A stretch of DNA of 64,000 bases from Toxonevra muliebris (lineage: Eukaryota > Arthropoda > Insecta > Diptera > Pallopteridae). A model generated the notes under the pieces. That model was not told the DNA's origin and searched no databases. It saw only the letters and a list, made by a program, of their open reading frames with translations. The translations under genes and the position numbers were made by a program. Below are positions 10,046 through 22,266 of this stretch, piece after piece (the stretch's first letter is position 1; every line of letters starts with the position of its first letter). The stretch is from positions 12,388,878-12,452,877 of the forward strand of contig OY829326.1 of NCBI GenBank assembly GCA_963691655.1, read 5' to 3'.

Positions 10046-13000
10046 TTTAGTTTTTTTTGTTAAAAATCTATTTGACAAAACAACTTATCTTTTTTTTCAG
10101 TTTTAAAGAAAAGTATTCCTCTTAAAAGAAAAAAAAAGATCGCAAAATGTTTGTCAGATATTTGTGTATAAAGTCTAACTATAATATTTCTTTCATTTTC
10201 TGTACAAAAACTTTTGCTAGGTATTTCAACAGTTTTTTCGCTATCCTGAAAAGTTGACGATTTAGAAAGAAGTCGTTTTGTAAAACGCCCACAGATTTCT
10301 ATTACAAGTTTAATAGTTTTGCGGAATTTTTTAATGCTTTAAGCTCAGATTTTTTTAACGTTTTTATATTTTTTGAATGGTTTGCATACTTTCTGGATCA
10401 AACAAAATAATTTCAATCAAAGAATTGCGAAACCATTGACCTAAGACCAATTTTTAAAATGATTTGTTTATAAAAGATGGAGGATATTTTAATACATCTT
10501 GATAGTCCAGACTATAAGTGTATAGAAAAAAACGTTTAAAGTTTTAGCAAACAAATCTTCATATAAAAAATTTACTTACGTTCAATCAACTATGTCTATA
10601 ACCTCGACAGCATTTGAAATTTTCCTCTAAAATTTTTAGAGAATATTTTAATAATATAATATGTACTTTACAATAGAATACTGATGTCCCCTTGAGGAAA
10701 AAATTAAATCTGTGGCCAATTCCGTTCACCTTAAAATTAATTGTAGTAAATTTTTTTTTTTTCAGTGATCATCTCATGAGCTCAGAAGCATAACTTCTGT
10801 GGCAAAACCACATAAATACTATAGTTGACCTATTAGTTTCAATTAGTTTAGATTTACTTTTCATTTTTGGCTCCTTTCATTCGAGCACCTGTTGATTTTT
10901 TGTTTTTACTTCGTCTACAAATCAACAATTTCTCATATTATGCAAACACATTTCACATTTCTAACAAACAAAAAACCACGATGTATGCAACTAGAAAAAA
11001 ATCCCAACAACAATAAATGTATCAAAAAGCAAAGAACCCCAAAAACAGTGAAATATAATCGCGAAACAGTGAAAGTTTTCCGCTGGCTCAAATTGTGCAA
11101 CACACGCCAAAACCAACCAAAGCCAAAGTATGGCCATAGAAAGAACATCAAAGTCGCATCTAATATCTACGTGTATAAGTATGTATGTGCATACGTGAAT
11201 GCCAGTTACCAAATAAAAGTTGACTGGGACAAGGTTTGCACCGCATTCTGAATATGGTGAATATAAAAAATGGTTGGTTGGAGACACCGACACCGACAAT
11301 GGCAAGACAACGGGCATGGCTAAACCATACAAGTTGCCCTTGAAAAGAAGTGCTATTTCCGTGTCATTGCCGTTTTCGAAGCCGCCGCTATCAATGTAGG
11401 AAGGTCATAGTCAAAGAAATAGAAGCAAAACCAGAAGAAGCTGAAAGAAAAATGCGATGCTTGGCTATATGAATAAGCATACTATCGCATTGTGTTGCCA
11501 TTTATACAAAACAAACAGACAAAAAAAAACAAACAACAACAAGAAAAAACTAAAGGAAATACCGCCTTGGCATAAAGCAAAGACACATATTGAGCTCACA
11601 TTACCAGAAGAGGAGGAAGAAGAAGAATAAGAAGAAGCGCGCAAATCACGTGCTATTAACCAAGTTTCTTTCACAGCTGGGAATACCCTCAATATTCGAC
11701 GACATGGTTTTTGAATTGGCATTACCAGCAACAGAAACAACTACATAGAACAACAACAACAGCCAGCAAGTGAAACGTATACTAGCGTTAAGCAACAAAG
11801 CTAAAGAGCGTTGAAAGGCAGACCCTTCTTTCTTTGCTGCTACTTTGCCAGCCATATGCTACATACTCAAACTTTGAATGTATGAGAACGAACGTGCGGC
11901 ATAATGGCATGGCATGGTATGGCATCAATAGTAGCGGTATTGCTGTTGCTACTGCCACATTCTTGTAAATGCCTTTTGAGCAGTTGTTATTTCTGGCTGG
12001 CGTTGCTGCTGACTACTGCTGCTATTGCTGTTGGTTGCTGTTGATACGTGGCAATAGTCAGAGTGAGTCGTCGACGTCGCCATTGTCGTTGGATCCCTTT
12101 TTCTTATATTCACATGGATTACGATTACGATTACGTTGACTGTATGTGATGGCATGAATGTGAAACTCATTGAGCGTTTTTTTTTATTATATATTTTTTT
12201 TTTTTGTTATTTGTGTTTTCAACAAAACAAAAACATCAAGACGACAGCAACCGACCATAATATTTTTTTGTGCCTTTGCCCAACCACTCGCAATCATCAT
12301 CATCGTCATTTGCTGCGAGTACGAGTTGGAATTGCCGCTGGGGAACCAACTGTGAAGTGTGTGTATGCGTAGCTGTGGCATACGTCGTCATTGCCGGCGA
12401 TGGCGTCATCACCATCATCATTGCCATCGTCTATAGAATCAACAGCTTAATTCCTTTTCTTTTCATGTGTTGACTGCTTCGTTTTTATTTTTTATTTTTT
12501 TGTATGTATGTTTATTTCTTTGTGGGAATATCAAAACTAAAAGCCAAAGCGCAGACAAACTGTCTGGCACGGCAACTGCCTACCACAACAACAACGACAG
12601 CAGCGTGCCACTGTGATTGCTAGTAGTGATGCCAAGTGGTACATAGTAGCGTCGAGTAGTCTCCTTTTACTAGCTAATGACGACCTCGCTACTGTTGTGT
12701 GTTTATATGATTTTTTTTTCATTTGGTTGGTATTTTTACAAAGCATCACGTTGAGGCATCCAAAGTAGCTTGCTTGTCTATTGAGACATCATCACACTCG
12801 TGCAGACAGTGAGCGCAAGCCAACATAGCCATGTGGATGGACCCACAACAGTGCGGCAAAAACATAAACATGGCAAAAAGCAAGCAAACGAGCGCGCAAT
12901 CTCATGCCGAAAAAGCAAAGCAAGGCAAGTGGTAGTAGAAGGGGCAGAGTAAGTAAAGCGCCAGCTGATAGACAGATTTAAATCCGTCTTGCCATCGTGT

Positions 13001-14048
13001 TTCTTAATATCAATGATATTTACTATAAATGATTTTCAACAGGCGCGTTTCCAGGTAATATCGCTCCTTTTTAGGAGATCTCAGAAATTTCACTCAGATT
13101 TGCAACGTGAAGAGAAAAGTTTCCACAAATAATTAGGAGCGTGGTTAAAGTCATTGACAAACCCAAAGTGCTATACCACGTTATGCTGGGTGTTTCAATA
13201 AATTTGGGATGGTCAACTTCCTTTCGTTTGTCTTAATACGTAATTCCTACTGGATTCTTATATCTCAAATAAAATTAAAATCGAAAAAACTTTGAATTTT
13301 CTGTTGTAACCAAAGTGTAGACTGATATTTTGGTAACAGCAATTTAGTTAGAGTTATTAGCAAGCACTAGCTGGTAAGAGTCAGAAGACCAAAAAAATCG
13401 TCTTCATTAGATTTCAGCCGAGCTTAGATTCATAAAAGCGGGTTCGGGATCTTAAGAGCCATTTTCATGTATTCGGTTGGTCGACCTCTTCTTCGACTTC
13501 CTTAAGAATTCCAGCCAATAGTAGTTCTTGAAATGCTATGATCACAAAAGTATAGGTTCCTTCCATTCATTTTCAAAAATAGCGCACACACTATGCATGG
13601 GCACGAAAAAATCGACCAAAGCCGACACCGATTCAAAAAAGCATAAAATTTAGTGCAGAATTTCGTAAAATATGCAAAATTGAGCACTCAAATCATACTA
13701 CACCCACACAGTCACCTAACCCTGCTACGGCCCTGCTTTTTCTCATGAATGAATACCACAACTATAAAGATCTATACAAAAAATAAATAAGTAGCGAGTA
13801 AAAAATACACACGAGTACACCAAACTACATATGCGTAAAAGCAAAGCGCCAGCAACAATAGCAGCAAAAACCAAAATAAGAAAAATCACAGTGCTGTTGA
13901 CAACAACAACAACAGCCACTGAGTGCAGCCCAAAAGTCCAGCCAGCAGCAGCAGCAGAAACATTGCTGGCATTTTTTATTCAATGAATGAATGGGAAAAA
14001 GGCGCAGATTAATGCCAAACACAGCGGCGATGACTGTGATAAACCACT

Positions 14049-14082
14049 GTGGAAGAGAGAGAGAGATAGAGAGAGAGAGGGT
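14049..14082. repeat. (GA)n-rich tract
   Basis: GAGAGAGAGAGATAGAGAGA-type repeat with one interruption, followed by GGGTGAGTCAGACAGAGG. GAGA runs can bind GAGA factor in flies; no binding is implied here. Confidence 0.85.
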
Positions 14083-15209
14083 GAGTCAGACAGAGGGATA
14101 AAGAGTGCGAGCGTGAGAGACGGAGGCGTTAGAGTAGAAAAGTTATAGCGGCAGCATACAAAAGGCCCACACGCAACACACACATAATACTCATACATAC
14201 AAATAATCATGCAGGCAAAATATCAAACAACAAGAACAACAACCAGAAAAAAAATGGAAATGAAATATTAAAACGCACGCGATGGTTTGTTTTGATATTT
14301 CTACTGCTCTTGCTTCTACTGCTTTAGCTTTTTGTGCGCTTTATATGAATTCATTTGATGCCAGAGGAGCAGTAGTAGCAAATGGCATGAATTGCTCTTT
14401 GAATGATGATGAATTGTGTAGCAGACATACGGTAGACAGACAGACAAGCAAACAGATTAGAAGATACCTTACCATAGAGATAAAATAACAAACATACCAG
14501 AGGCTAGAGATAAGGAGTAACGAGAGAGAGGTTGAAGGGTAGATAGCGGAAGATACTCAAGACGTTTATTGCCGTCGTCATCTTTCTAGTCAACTGTATG
14601 TAATAAGTAAAATAAGTAAAAATGTAAGAGCATTTAATGTTGCTATTTGGATTCATGCTTCAGCTGTTGTTATTGTTGTTGCTGTTGCTACTACTGCTAT
14701 GGGAGTTGTCACTGTCATAGTCACGCCGGCATCATCATCATCGTCATCCACATTACATATAATAGCAACAACAGCAGTCACTGCCACTTTCAGAGTCACA
14801 ATCAAAGCTCTATCTGTATGTATGTATAGCGCTATAGAAACATTTAACAAGCGTTTAGCTTAAGTGTTGTTGGCGTCATCGTCGTCGCTTCGCCATAAAT
14901 ATCTTAACGCAAAGTCAAGTTAAAAAGAATTTCAAGTGCAAGTTCATTGAAAGCGAAACTTTTTCGCATTCACATTTTCAAATGTGATGGCAACAAGTAT
15001 AAACATTTCCATTTTCTATTTTTGTTATGCGAGTGTGTGTATTTTTTACAATCGTTACGTTATGAACGAATGACTGGAAGCAAAAAGGGTGTTACAGCGG
15101 GTAAGTGAAGGGAGCGTTGTGCAAATGATTCTTTTTCTATGCCACTGTGCTGTGGTTGAAAACGTCATGCAGGTTTGCATTTATATACATACTTACATAC
15201 GATGAGTAT

Positions 15210-15234
15210 GCTGCTGCTGCTGCTGCTGCAGCAA
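15210..15234. repeat. (CTG)n microsatellite
   Basis: Eight or so CTG units ending in GCAGCAAC. Confidence 0.9.
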
Positions 15235-15305
15235 CATGATGTTTTTTTTTTGTTTGTTGCAAATAACGCGCTCCATTGCTGGATTATTACGTTTGTGGTT
15301 GACAT

Positions 15306-15329
15306 CACACACACACACACACACACACA
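15306..15329. repeat. (CA)n microsatellite
   Basis: Uninterrupted CA dinucleotides, about 12 units. Confidence 0.95.
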
Positions 15330-16038
15330 AACATATGTATGCATATTCGCTTAAATGCATTACGTGTTTATGGTTGAATGAATTATCAACAATTGCAAAA
15401 ACAAACAGCAATAAAATGAAAAGTAATAAAAACAGAAAGCTGCGATAATAAAATTAAATTTATAACAATTAGCGCGCAAACGACTGCACACGAGACAATA
15501 AAATTACATAACAGCAGGCCGGGGGCAAGTTTTCTTCAACTCTTTCACTCCTCCGCAACCCTTTCACAAGTTAAGACAGCTTTTCGAAATCTTTTGGTTT
15601 TAAAGTTAGATCTCTTTATAATCAAAATAAACAATACTTGAGGTTCCTGAAACTACTCCTAGCGAGTCCAGAGATTAGGAAAGGGTGTAGAGTTGTTCAG
15701 AAAGAAGAAAGGGAAGGGGTATCTTCAAATTCCCCTCTTCGAACCCTTGTCCATTAGTGGGACTAAGTAACGAACTTCTTTTCTGAAACATACTATACCT
15801 GTTCAAAACCGATTACCTATTAATGGATTGATTAAAAAATCATTTTTTCAATTCTCCACTCTCAAACGGACTGAAATCATTTTCTGAAATAAAATCGCTT
15901 TAAAATAGATTGCGTAAACTGGACTAAGAAACTTCTCTAAGAAACTTAAGACCGTCAAAATATCAGTTAGCGCTTGCCTTTCAATGGGTAATTACTGACA
16001 TAATTTCCAATTTATGTCGATCAATACTGGAATGGGAT

Positions 16039-16054
16039 CGACGGTTGACCGTCG
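16039..16054. repeat. 16-bp GC-rich palindrome
   Basis: CGACGGTTGACCGTCG has 7-bp perfect arms around a 2-nt centre in an otherwise AT-rich stretch. Function unknown. Confidence 0.5.
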
Positions 16055-19000
16055 CCCGTTGAATTACTTTCTGAGTTAAATGAATTTTTGGAGCAGCGGA
16101 AAACCCTAAGCTTCCCTATTTTACAACCTCATTGTATTCCTATGTATTCCTATAAAGTTCATAAAAAAATAATCAATTCCTAAATCAATTTCCTTGAGTG
16201 GGAAAACTTTGACACTTTTCTCGAAACTTTAATATTTGATTTTACATAAATGGAACAAATTGACTAAACACCAAATTTTAGCGAACTCTTTGCTTCACAC
16301 ACACTCACTTGACATTCTAGTAAGTGTTAAAAATTCGATCCTTTTTCAACGACAACAACAACGAAAGTTTTGCCTTTGTTGCTGCTTTAACACACGCACT
16401 TACACAAACTTAATACAAAACTATTCGAACAACGTGCAATAGCGTTTTATGAATATGTAGTTCAGGAAAAAATACTAGCCGGCAAACAAACAGGGAGACC
16501 GACCGAGGAACCAGACAAGCAAGCTGGCCGAAGTTAGTACCTACATACAAAGCTAAAACTTGTGAAGCGTGCCAGAAGAATAGTTTTCATGTTGATGGGA
16601 GACTAAACCATTCTTTTGGAGTAAAGAGCAAGGAAAATCCGCGCAAGAAACACATAAATACACACAAACACACACATTTCAATGCAAAACAAAAACTACA
16701 ACAACAAAATATATAAAAGTATGAAATACTTGCGGCAACGGCTGACAAAGTCGTACAGTCAGCAATACCACCAGCAGCAGCATGGTTCTTGATGATACCA
16801 GCGACGATAGCTTGGTACTGCTGCTGCTATCTGTAGCCCCACAATTTTTCTCTGCACTTGACTTATGCATTTAATGTAGTATTGTATATGTGTGTGCATG
16901 TGCGACTGGTTGTAAGAGGTGGCCTGGTTGTGGATGCACTTCTACATATGTTGCCTGTGTGTGTTCAGCTAAAGGGATTTCCACAGAGAGCTTTGGCGAG
17001 ATATTTCACTTGATGCTGGATCCGTGTATTCATTTGTGTTCTCTGCTTTTACTGTATGTAAGTGTAGGAATGTATGAGTTAGCGGTCTGCATGTTAGGTT
17101 GCCTGGCTGACGTGGTGGCAGATCTCACTGTCCTTGCCACAATCGCAGCGTAAACTATTTGTGAGTTAAGCATTTAGCCAGCCGGGCTGATTGTCAGACA
17201 ATATGGGCGGTATTGAATATGCTTGAAGAGTGCTCGTACTCTTACTACTTATTCTGGTTGTAGCAATTTCTTGCTTTACAGTTTCGGTTCTTTTTGCTGT
17301 TCAATATGTTGACTTTGACATTGAGCATTGCTTTCTACTACTCTGTATTCTTGGATTTTGTCGTTTCCCTTTTTCTACAACTGTTGCAAGCCAAGACAGA
17401 CACTGTTGCTTATATTATTTCCTCCACGTTTTTAACACTTACTGCCTGCGCTTTGGTTGAGTTGTCGTATGTTGGCTCAACAATAATACAGCAGTCTTAA
17501 CGTAGACTACGTGGAATAAGTTGGTTTTTTCGCACAACTATAATAAATGCTCTTGTTGTAGTGGAATACTGAAAATTTTTTCGAAAGAACCTAACTCTGT
17601 CTGCATGTCTGGTATGAAACTGGAACAGCTGCTATACGCTGCGCTCCATTTGGCGTATGTATATCTTCGTAATATTATCTCCTTCTATGCACTTTATGTT
17701 TTGGCACATTGACACATATACCTACACACAGAGATACGTGTATTCAGGCAAACATACAGATTTGGTTTTTTCAGTATTTTTGTTAATGCTCTAGATACCC
17801 AATATCACACTGCAACCAATTTTTGCAACAACACATGCTACCTTGCTGTTGCACGTGAAATTTTTTTCGTGTTCCTATGCATTCGTGTAACTACAGACAT
17901 AGTGATAAAAGTCAACACATAGTCATATATAGCAATGACCTTCATTGTTTTGGAATGCAAAAAATATAACAACAACATTTTCCCATTTGAATCCTTGCGC
18001 ATAGTGCAAGGATAATAACAGCATCGCCGCTGTTACTGAATTTTAGCAATTGAATCAACAACATTGTTCGTTGTTTTTTTTTTTTTTTTTTGGATTCAAA
18101 ACACCAACAACTTGTTGCTACCAATTTCACATTGCCAATTTCAGAGTTGCTGCATCCTCATTGATATGCTTGGTCCGTTGGTCGCTTTAATTTCACCAAA
18201 GGATATTCAGCCAGCACCACAAAAGCGATGGCGAATTCGATGGCATTCAATGCCAATATTACACTAACGTTTCGGTTTTAACACCAATTAATTGACTTTT
18301 ACTGGTGAACAGTGAGCGGTGAATGACGAACGGCGCGCCCTACGAATGAGCCACTAAAAATCACTTCGCTTCACCAAAAGTACTAGGATGATATTATACA
18401 CGTGTGTACTATCAACATGTCAACAGCTTTTGGCATTGACTGCACATTTTTTGTATGCGTACAATTGCAATTTCGCTGATGAATTCAACAGTAACAACAA
18501 CAACACCAACAACAACAACGAGTTAACAACGACAGCGACCGAGACTTGCAACAACGTCTATAAAGTGCAGCATGTAAATCAATGATAAGGATAAAGCACT
18601 CGATTGGGCCAGAGAGGCTGACACTATAGAAATGTACTCGTCGTCCTCCTCGTATGTATGTCGGTACAACATCGATGAGTGTTTCATGTACGGTATCAAT
18701 ACAGCAGAATTTATTCATAGTTTCCACAGCACTCAGCGCTTTGTGAGTAACTTTTTGTTCGAGTCTTTTTTTTTTTGTCATCACTTCCGCCAGTTTTTGT
18801 TGTTGCTATTGTTTTTGGTAGAAATTCTGTTGACACTTCTGCTGTTTAAAATTTTGTAGCCAGTAACTTTTGCCTTTGGCGTCTTTTTGCATTCATTATT
18901 ACTGGTCCGCGCGTTACTTAATTGGACCCATCACATATCATCAAATATAATGCGATTATTTTGCTGCATCATTGACACTTTATTCAGTTAGCAATTTCTC

Positions 19001-19328
19001 AGTTTATTGCCGGGGGGTTGGTATTTTTTAATCTTTTTTTTCTACTGTGTATTGCACTTAAAATTCAATTAAATGAGAAATTTTATGTTGATATGCATAC
19101 GTTTATCAAATTATAGTTAATCTTGTTTGTTAAGTTTTTTACATCGGTTGTTACTTGACATATGCTTTTGATTGATGTTACTTTAATTTGACAATGGCTA
19201 TCAAATTATTTTAGACCGAAAATTTCAAAATACCTTTTTCAGTAAAAAGCTGTTGAAAGAGGATTATCTTCAGAACATTTAAGAGCGGCGAACGCTCCTA
19301 AAAAATAAATCATACTTATATACATATA

Positions 19329-19768
19329 CAGTCGAACTTCTCTATAACTAACTTCTATACAAAGACAGCTTTTTCGGTCAACTTTAACCATGTTTTGATC
19401 TCCTTATAAAGAATTTCCATACCGCGAATTTTTCTCTACAACGAAAAATTTTAGTAGCTGTAAGTTAAAATTGCATACGTTTTCGATCTTTATGTCACGA
19501 ATTTCAAAATCATTTTTGGGAACGCAGATCAATGAAACATATTGTATTTAGGAAATTCCGAAAAAAAGAGACTGGTAATTTCAATAAAAAAACAAAGTCC
19601 TATCACTAACAATTTTGACAGCAGTTGCCTGTGATAAAATTGAAAATTACTAATAAATTTAAATCAAAATTAAAAAAAAAAAATTTATTTTTTCTGTACA
19701 ACGAATTTTCTAAATTACGAAGTAATTCCCTGGTCCCTTTCGAATTCGCTAAAGGGAACTTCTTCCTC
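19329..19768. mobile_element. Pogo/Tigger-like MITE remnant
   Basis: The left end, CAGTCGAACTTCTCTATAAC, directly follows TA and has the look of pogo/Tigger termini (CAGT then alternating GAACTTC and TATAACGAA blocks). The right end, read inward, is a degenerate match (GAGGAAGAAGTTCCCTTTAG) that directly precedes TA at 19769-19770. Inside are words such as CTCTACAACGAAAAATTT and CTGTACAACGAATTTTCT, as expected for these elements. It is 440 bp long with no transposase. The terminal repeat match is weak, so the class is tentative. It ends 16 bp before the piggyBac-like element. Confidence 0.45.
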
Positions 19769-19794
19769 TAAACAATGTTTTTAACCCTCAACGG

Positions 19795-19820
19795 GCTGAT
19801 AAGGTACCCGGGTACCTAAA
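19795..19820 (+). repeat. piggyBac subterminal motif, copy 1
   Basis: GCTGATAAGG followed by TACCCGGGTACCT. It overlaps the inner half of the left terminal repeat. It is the direct-orientation partner of copy 2 and the inverted partner of copy 3. Confidence 0.8.
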
Positions 19821-19985
19821 TAGTTTTTAAACTGTGTTATTTCTCGAAATATGAGTTTTACGTCGCTGAGTCTTCGTGACATCTCTAAAGACTTTATTTG
19901 GAGTACAAAATTATACTAGTTTCCTTGATTATTTTATAATAATTTCTTAGCAAAAATAGCAAAAACAAAAACTTAGTCTTTAAAA

Positions 19986-20011
19986 GGCTGATAAGGAACC
20001 CGGGTACCTAA
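19986..20011 (+). repeat. piggyBac subterminal motif, copy 2
   Basis: GGCTGATAAGGAACCCGGGT then ACCTAA. There is one base change (GGAACC for GGTACC) relative to the palindromic core of the other copies. It lies about 190 bp from copy 1 in the same orientation. Confidence 0.8.
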
Positions 20012-20103
20012 ATTTTTTTTAATGTTTATATCGCAGAAAAACATGAAAATGTGGTAAACTAACACATGTAAAAAGTGACAAATATTGTATAATACAAATA
20101 TAT

Positions 20104-20536
20104 TTAAGTTTGGGCGCAAGTGTTGCACACGGGATTGCTATTTGAATGTTCGTCACAAACAAATTGAACAAATATTGCGGGATTTTCTGGTTTTTCTTTG
20201 TTACATTTATAAAGACTTTCAAATGAAGCAGCTTTTTGTTGTGAGGGTTCAACTTTGCTTGGAGTTATGGGTTTTCCAACGACAAGCTCAATAGAATTTC
20301 GAATCAACACCACCTTTAGTTTTATTGATATATAAAATATTCTTTGGCTTTGCCGTAACATTGTTTTCAATACCAAGAGTCCTATGCACAGAAGACAGAA
20401 GGATTGCATTTTTATTTTTCTTTGGTACATAAGAACAAACTGTGGCTTCCTTATTTAAAGCAAAGTTTTTGCAATACTGTAATGACAACCACTGGAACTT
20501 TAACGATTGCTTATTTTTCAAAAATAAGTATTGCAA
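20104..20536 (-). pseudogene. piggyBac transposase C-terminal fragment, frameshifted
   Basis: From 20536 the frame encodes VCSYVPKKNKNAILLSSVHR, then KPKNILYINKTKGGVDSK. The KTKGGVD block and the preceding KKNK..LLSS block are characteristic of the end of the piggyBac catalytic region, where the last catalytic Asp lies in GGVD. The normal continuation (roughly 100 residues with an RRW-containing helix region) is absent. The reading continues in another frame from about 20330 with VVGKPITPSKVEP and a terminal KCNKEKPENP...PVCNTCAQT. This ending resembles the Cys-rich finger at the C-terminus of these proteins, though with fewer cysteines than usual. A stop ends it at 20104. N-terminal and earlier catalytic Asp regions are missing. 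Non-functional. Confidence 0.8.
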
Positions 20537-20716
20537 TTGAACAATTTTTCGCTATTGGTGCAAAAATAAGTAGGTAAATTTGAGAAATTGCTATGAAATT
20601 GACTATATCGATTTCAAAATAAAATTGATACATGTTTGAAAAAGGTTTAAATTTAATATAAATGTCCTCTTAACTTCTTAAAGTAAAATTATATCGAATT
20701 GTAGGTTGATATTGTA

Positions 20717-20745
20717 GATAAGGTACCCGGGTACCTTATCAGCCT
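20717..20745 (-). repeat. piggyBac subterminal motif, copy 3 (24-bp perfect palindrome)
   Basis: GATAAGGTACCC joined to GGGTACCTTATC makes a perfect 24-bp palindrome at 20717-20740. It is followed by AGCCT, which completes the inverted GGCTGATAAGG motif. It lies about 40 bp inside the right end. Palindromic repeats at both ends suggest transposase binding sites; this is inference. Confidence 0.85.
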
Positions 20746-20784
20746 ACAGAAGGTGCTTTTTTTTATCAGCCACATAACGGTTAA

Positions 20785-21938
20785 ATGATAGTTCTGATAT
20801 AAAATATCATTCGAAAAGTTTTTGAATAAATTGTGGAACATTTTATTCACATTATTAGTCACAAATAAAACGATCCTTTTTCAACTTTTATTCAATAGTA
20901 AAGTTAGTTAAGTAGTAGAGTTGTCCATCATTCGAATAAATTTTTTATGCGAATTCGTGGTGGAATTTATTCAATTGGTTATTCAAACCAAAGATAGACA
21001 TTAATAAAATAAATTGCTCATACAAATAATTATTTGAATAAATATGTTAAGCAAAATTTTGTATTAATTTAATCACAAAACACATATTGATTATTCAAGA
21101 AATAAAACTTTTCTTTTTATCCTTTATTGTTTTGAAGATCTGCCCCAATAGTTGATATATGGTAGTATATAGTAGTAGCCATCATTTGAATAAAATCTTT
21201 AAAAAAAAAATTTTTTTCAAACTTGTAATGGCGAATAAACTTTTAAGAAATAATTTATTATTCGTGAATAAATTGTTATTAAGAATACTTATTCTTCTAA
21301 TAAAAATTGGCAGTTTATCAAATTAATTTTTTTCAGAAAATAGTTCAAACTAGACCGTTCTCTCATATGAAAACAAATTTTGAAAATGTGAGTTCAAATA
21401 AGAGGAATGGTTTAAAAACAAATTAAGAAAAAAGAAACACTCAGTTCTCTGTGGTAATCATTTAGTTCTGGTCTAAGATGTTATGGGATTTGTTGATATG
21501 TAATTCATGAATGATGTCAGACCATAAAAACTTTGCAGGCCTATAGCTTTTGAACCCAAGAATCAAAGCAATCATTCGGAAAATTGTTATACTGAAACTT
21601 AATCGCTGCTTATATTTTTTCGATAATTACTCTACGAAAAAAATTCGTATTAGGGCAAACGGTTCGAAAAGTGAATAATTTTACATTACAGTGAGTTACA
21701 GTATGTTGCTGATGATGATGAACGTTGTTTCATGTCACTTTCAATAATTCCAAGTCCTGCAACCAAATTTGAATTCGGTTTCAACATGAAAAATGGCTAC
21801 ATAATACAAGAATTGAACCAAAAAAAAAAATGAAATCATAATCAGGTCTTTTTAAGAAAATGTGAAGGTTAGGGCTATATAGAATAGATAACTTACAAAC
21901 CCAGGATCTATCAGCTGACAAACCTGAGAATATACAAT
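20785..21938. other. Gene-free AT-rich stretch
   Basis: Repeated words such as TTCGAATAAATT and ATTTGAATAAA occur at 20815-21260, giving a vaguely repetitive AT texture without clear units. Nothing codes. Confidence 0.5.
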
Positions 21939-22088
21939 AATGAGTTATTTAGATTTTGTAAGGAGTATACCGAAACTCCAAAACATATTCTAGGGCAATG
22001 TTCTATGCTTATGCAAAGCCGGAAAATGTACTTGGGAGATCACCAAATACCAGACGGATTGTTGATAAACTTATACTTAAATTCATAA
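21939..22088 (+). pseudogene. Non-LTR retrotransposon ORF2 C-terminal fragment
   Basis: A 49-codon open stretch ending in TAA encodes NELFRFCKEYTETPKHILGQ followed by CSMLMQSRKMYLGD. The spacing C-x2-[KE]-x-[YE]-E-T-x2-H-I-L-x2-C-x3-[ML]-x2-[RS]R and the trailing YLG are typical of the Cys/His motif after the reverse transcriptase and RNase H regions of Jockey/R1/I-type LINEs. The upstream reverse transcriptase is not recognisable, so this is a 5'-truncated or decayed copy. The 3' UTR probably runs for up to about 170 bp towards 22260; no clear poly-A or target duplication was found. Confidence 0.7.
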
Positions 22089-22266
22089 CGAGTATGGGAC
22101 TTATAGAAATACCCTTTAAGGATTATAGAACTCATATTAATACTATACTATAATAATATTATAATCCTTGAAGGATGCGGTTCAAATCCCCAAACATAAT
22201 AATACAAACCCAGGATTCTAAAATCGGAGGCCCTGAATGTAAACATATAGCTAAGTATAAATCTAA

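Larger units (their letters stand above)
10046..19326. other. Gene-free region, microsatellite-rich from 10.9 kb
   Basis: 10046-10880 is plain AT-rich DNA. From about 10880 to 15500 and again from 16250 to 18900 the sequence has more balanced composition with many CAA/CAG, TGT and CA tracts. This looks like intronic or intergenic regulatory DNA of flies, and transcribed non-coding exons cannot be excluded. All open frames are short and low-complexity. 15550-16230 is AT-rich without recognisable features. Confidence 0.55.
19785..20780. mobile_element. piggyBac-like element, internally deleted
   Basis: TTAA at 19781-19784 and 20781-20784 flank a 996-bp body whose ends are imperfect inverted repeats: CCCTCAACGGGCTGATAA on the left and CCGTTATGTGGCTGATAA on the right read inward (13 of 18 match). 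TTAA duplication and CCY ends are hallmarks of piggyBac. Inside, on the minus strand, are fragments of a piggyBac transposase (see 20104-20536). Three copies of a subterminal motif built on the palindrome GGTACCCGGGTACC lie at 19803, 19995 and 20723. A functional element of this family would be over 2 kb, so most of the transposase is missing. Confidence 0.85.

Noticed and set aside
13043..13054. 12-nt microexon candidate between TTTTCAACAG and GTAATA
   Set aside because: Such short AG...GT spacing occurs often by chance; no frame or neighbour exon supports it.
15060..15105. Potential exon ending at CGG/GTAAGTG
   Set aside because: There is a good donor-like word, but no acceptor with an open frame upstream.
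22178..22191. B-box-like GGTTCAAATCCCC
   Set aside because: There is no A box or tRNA fold upstream; it lies in the tail region of the LINE fragment.
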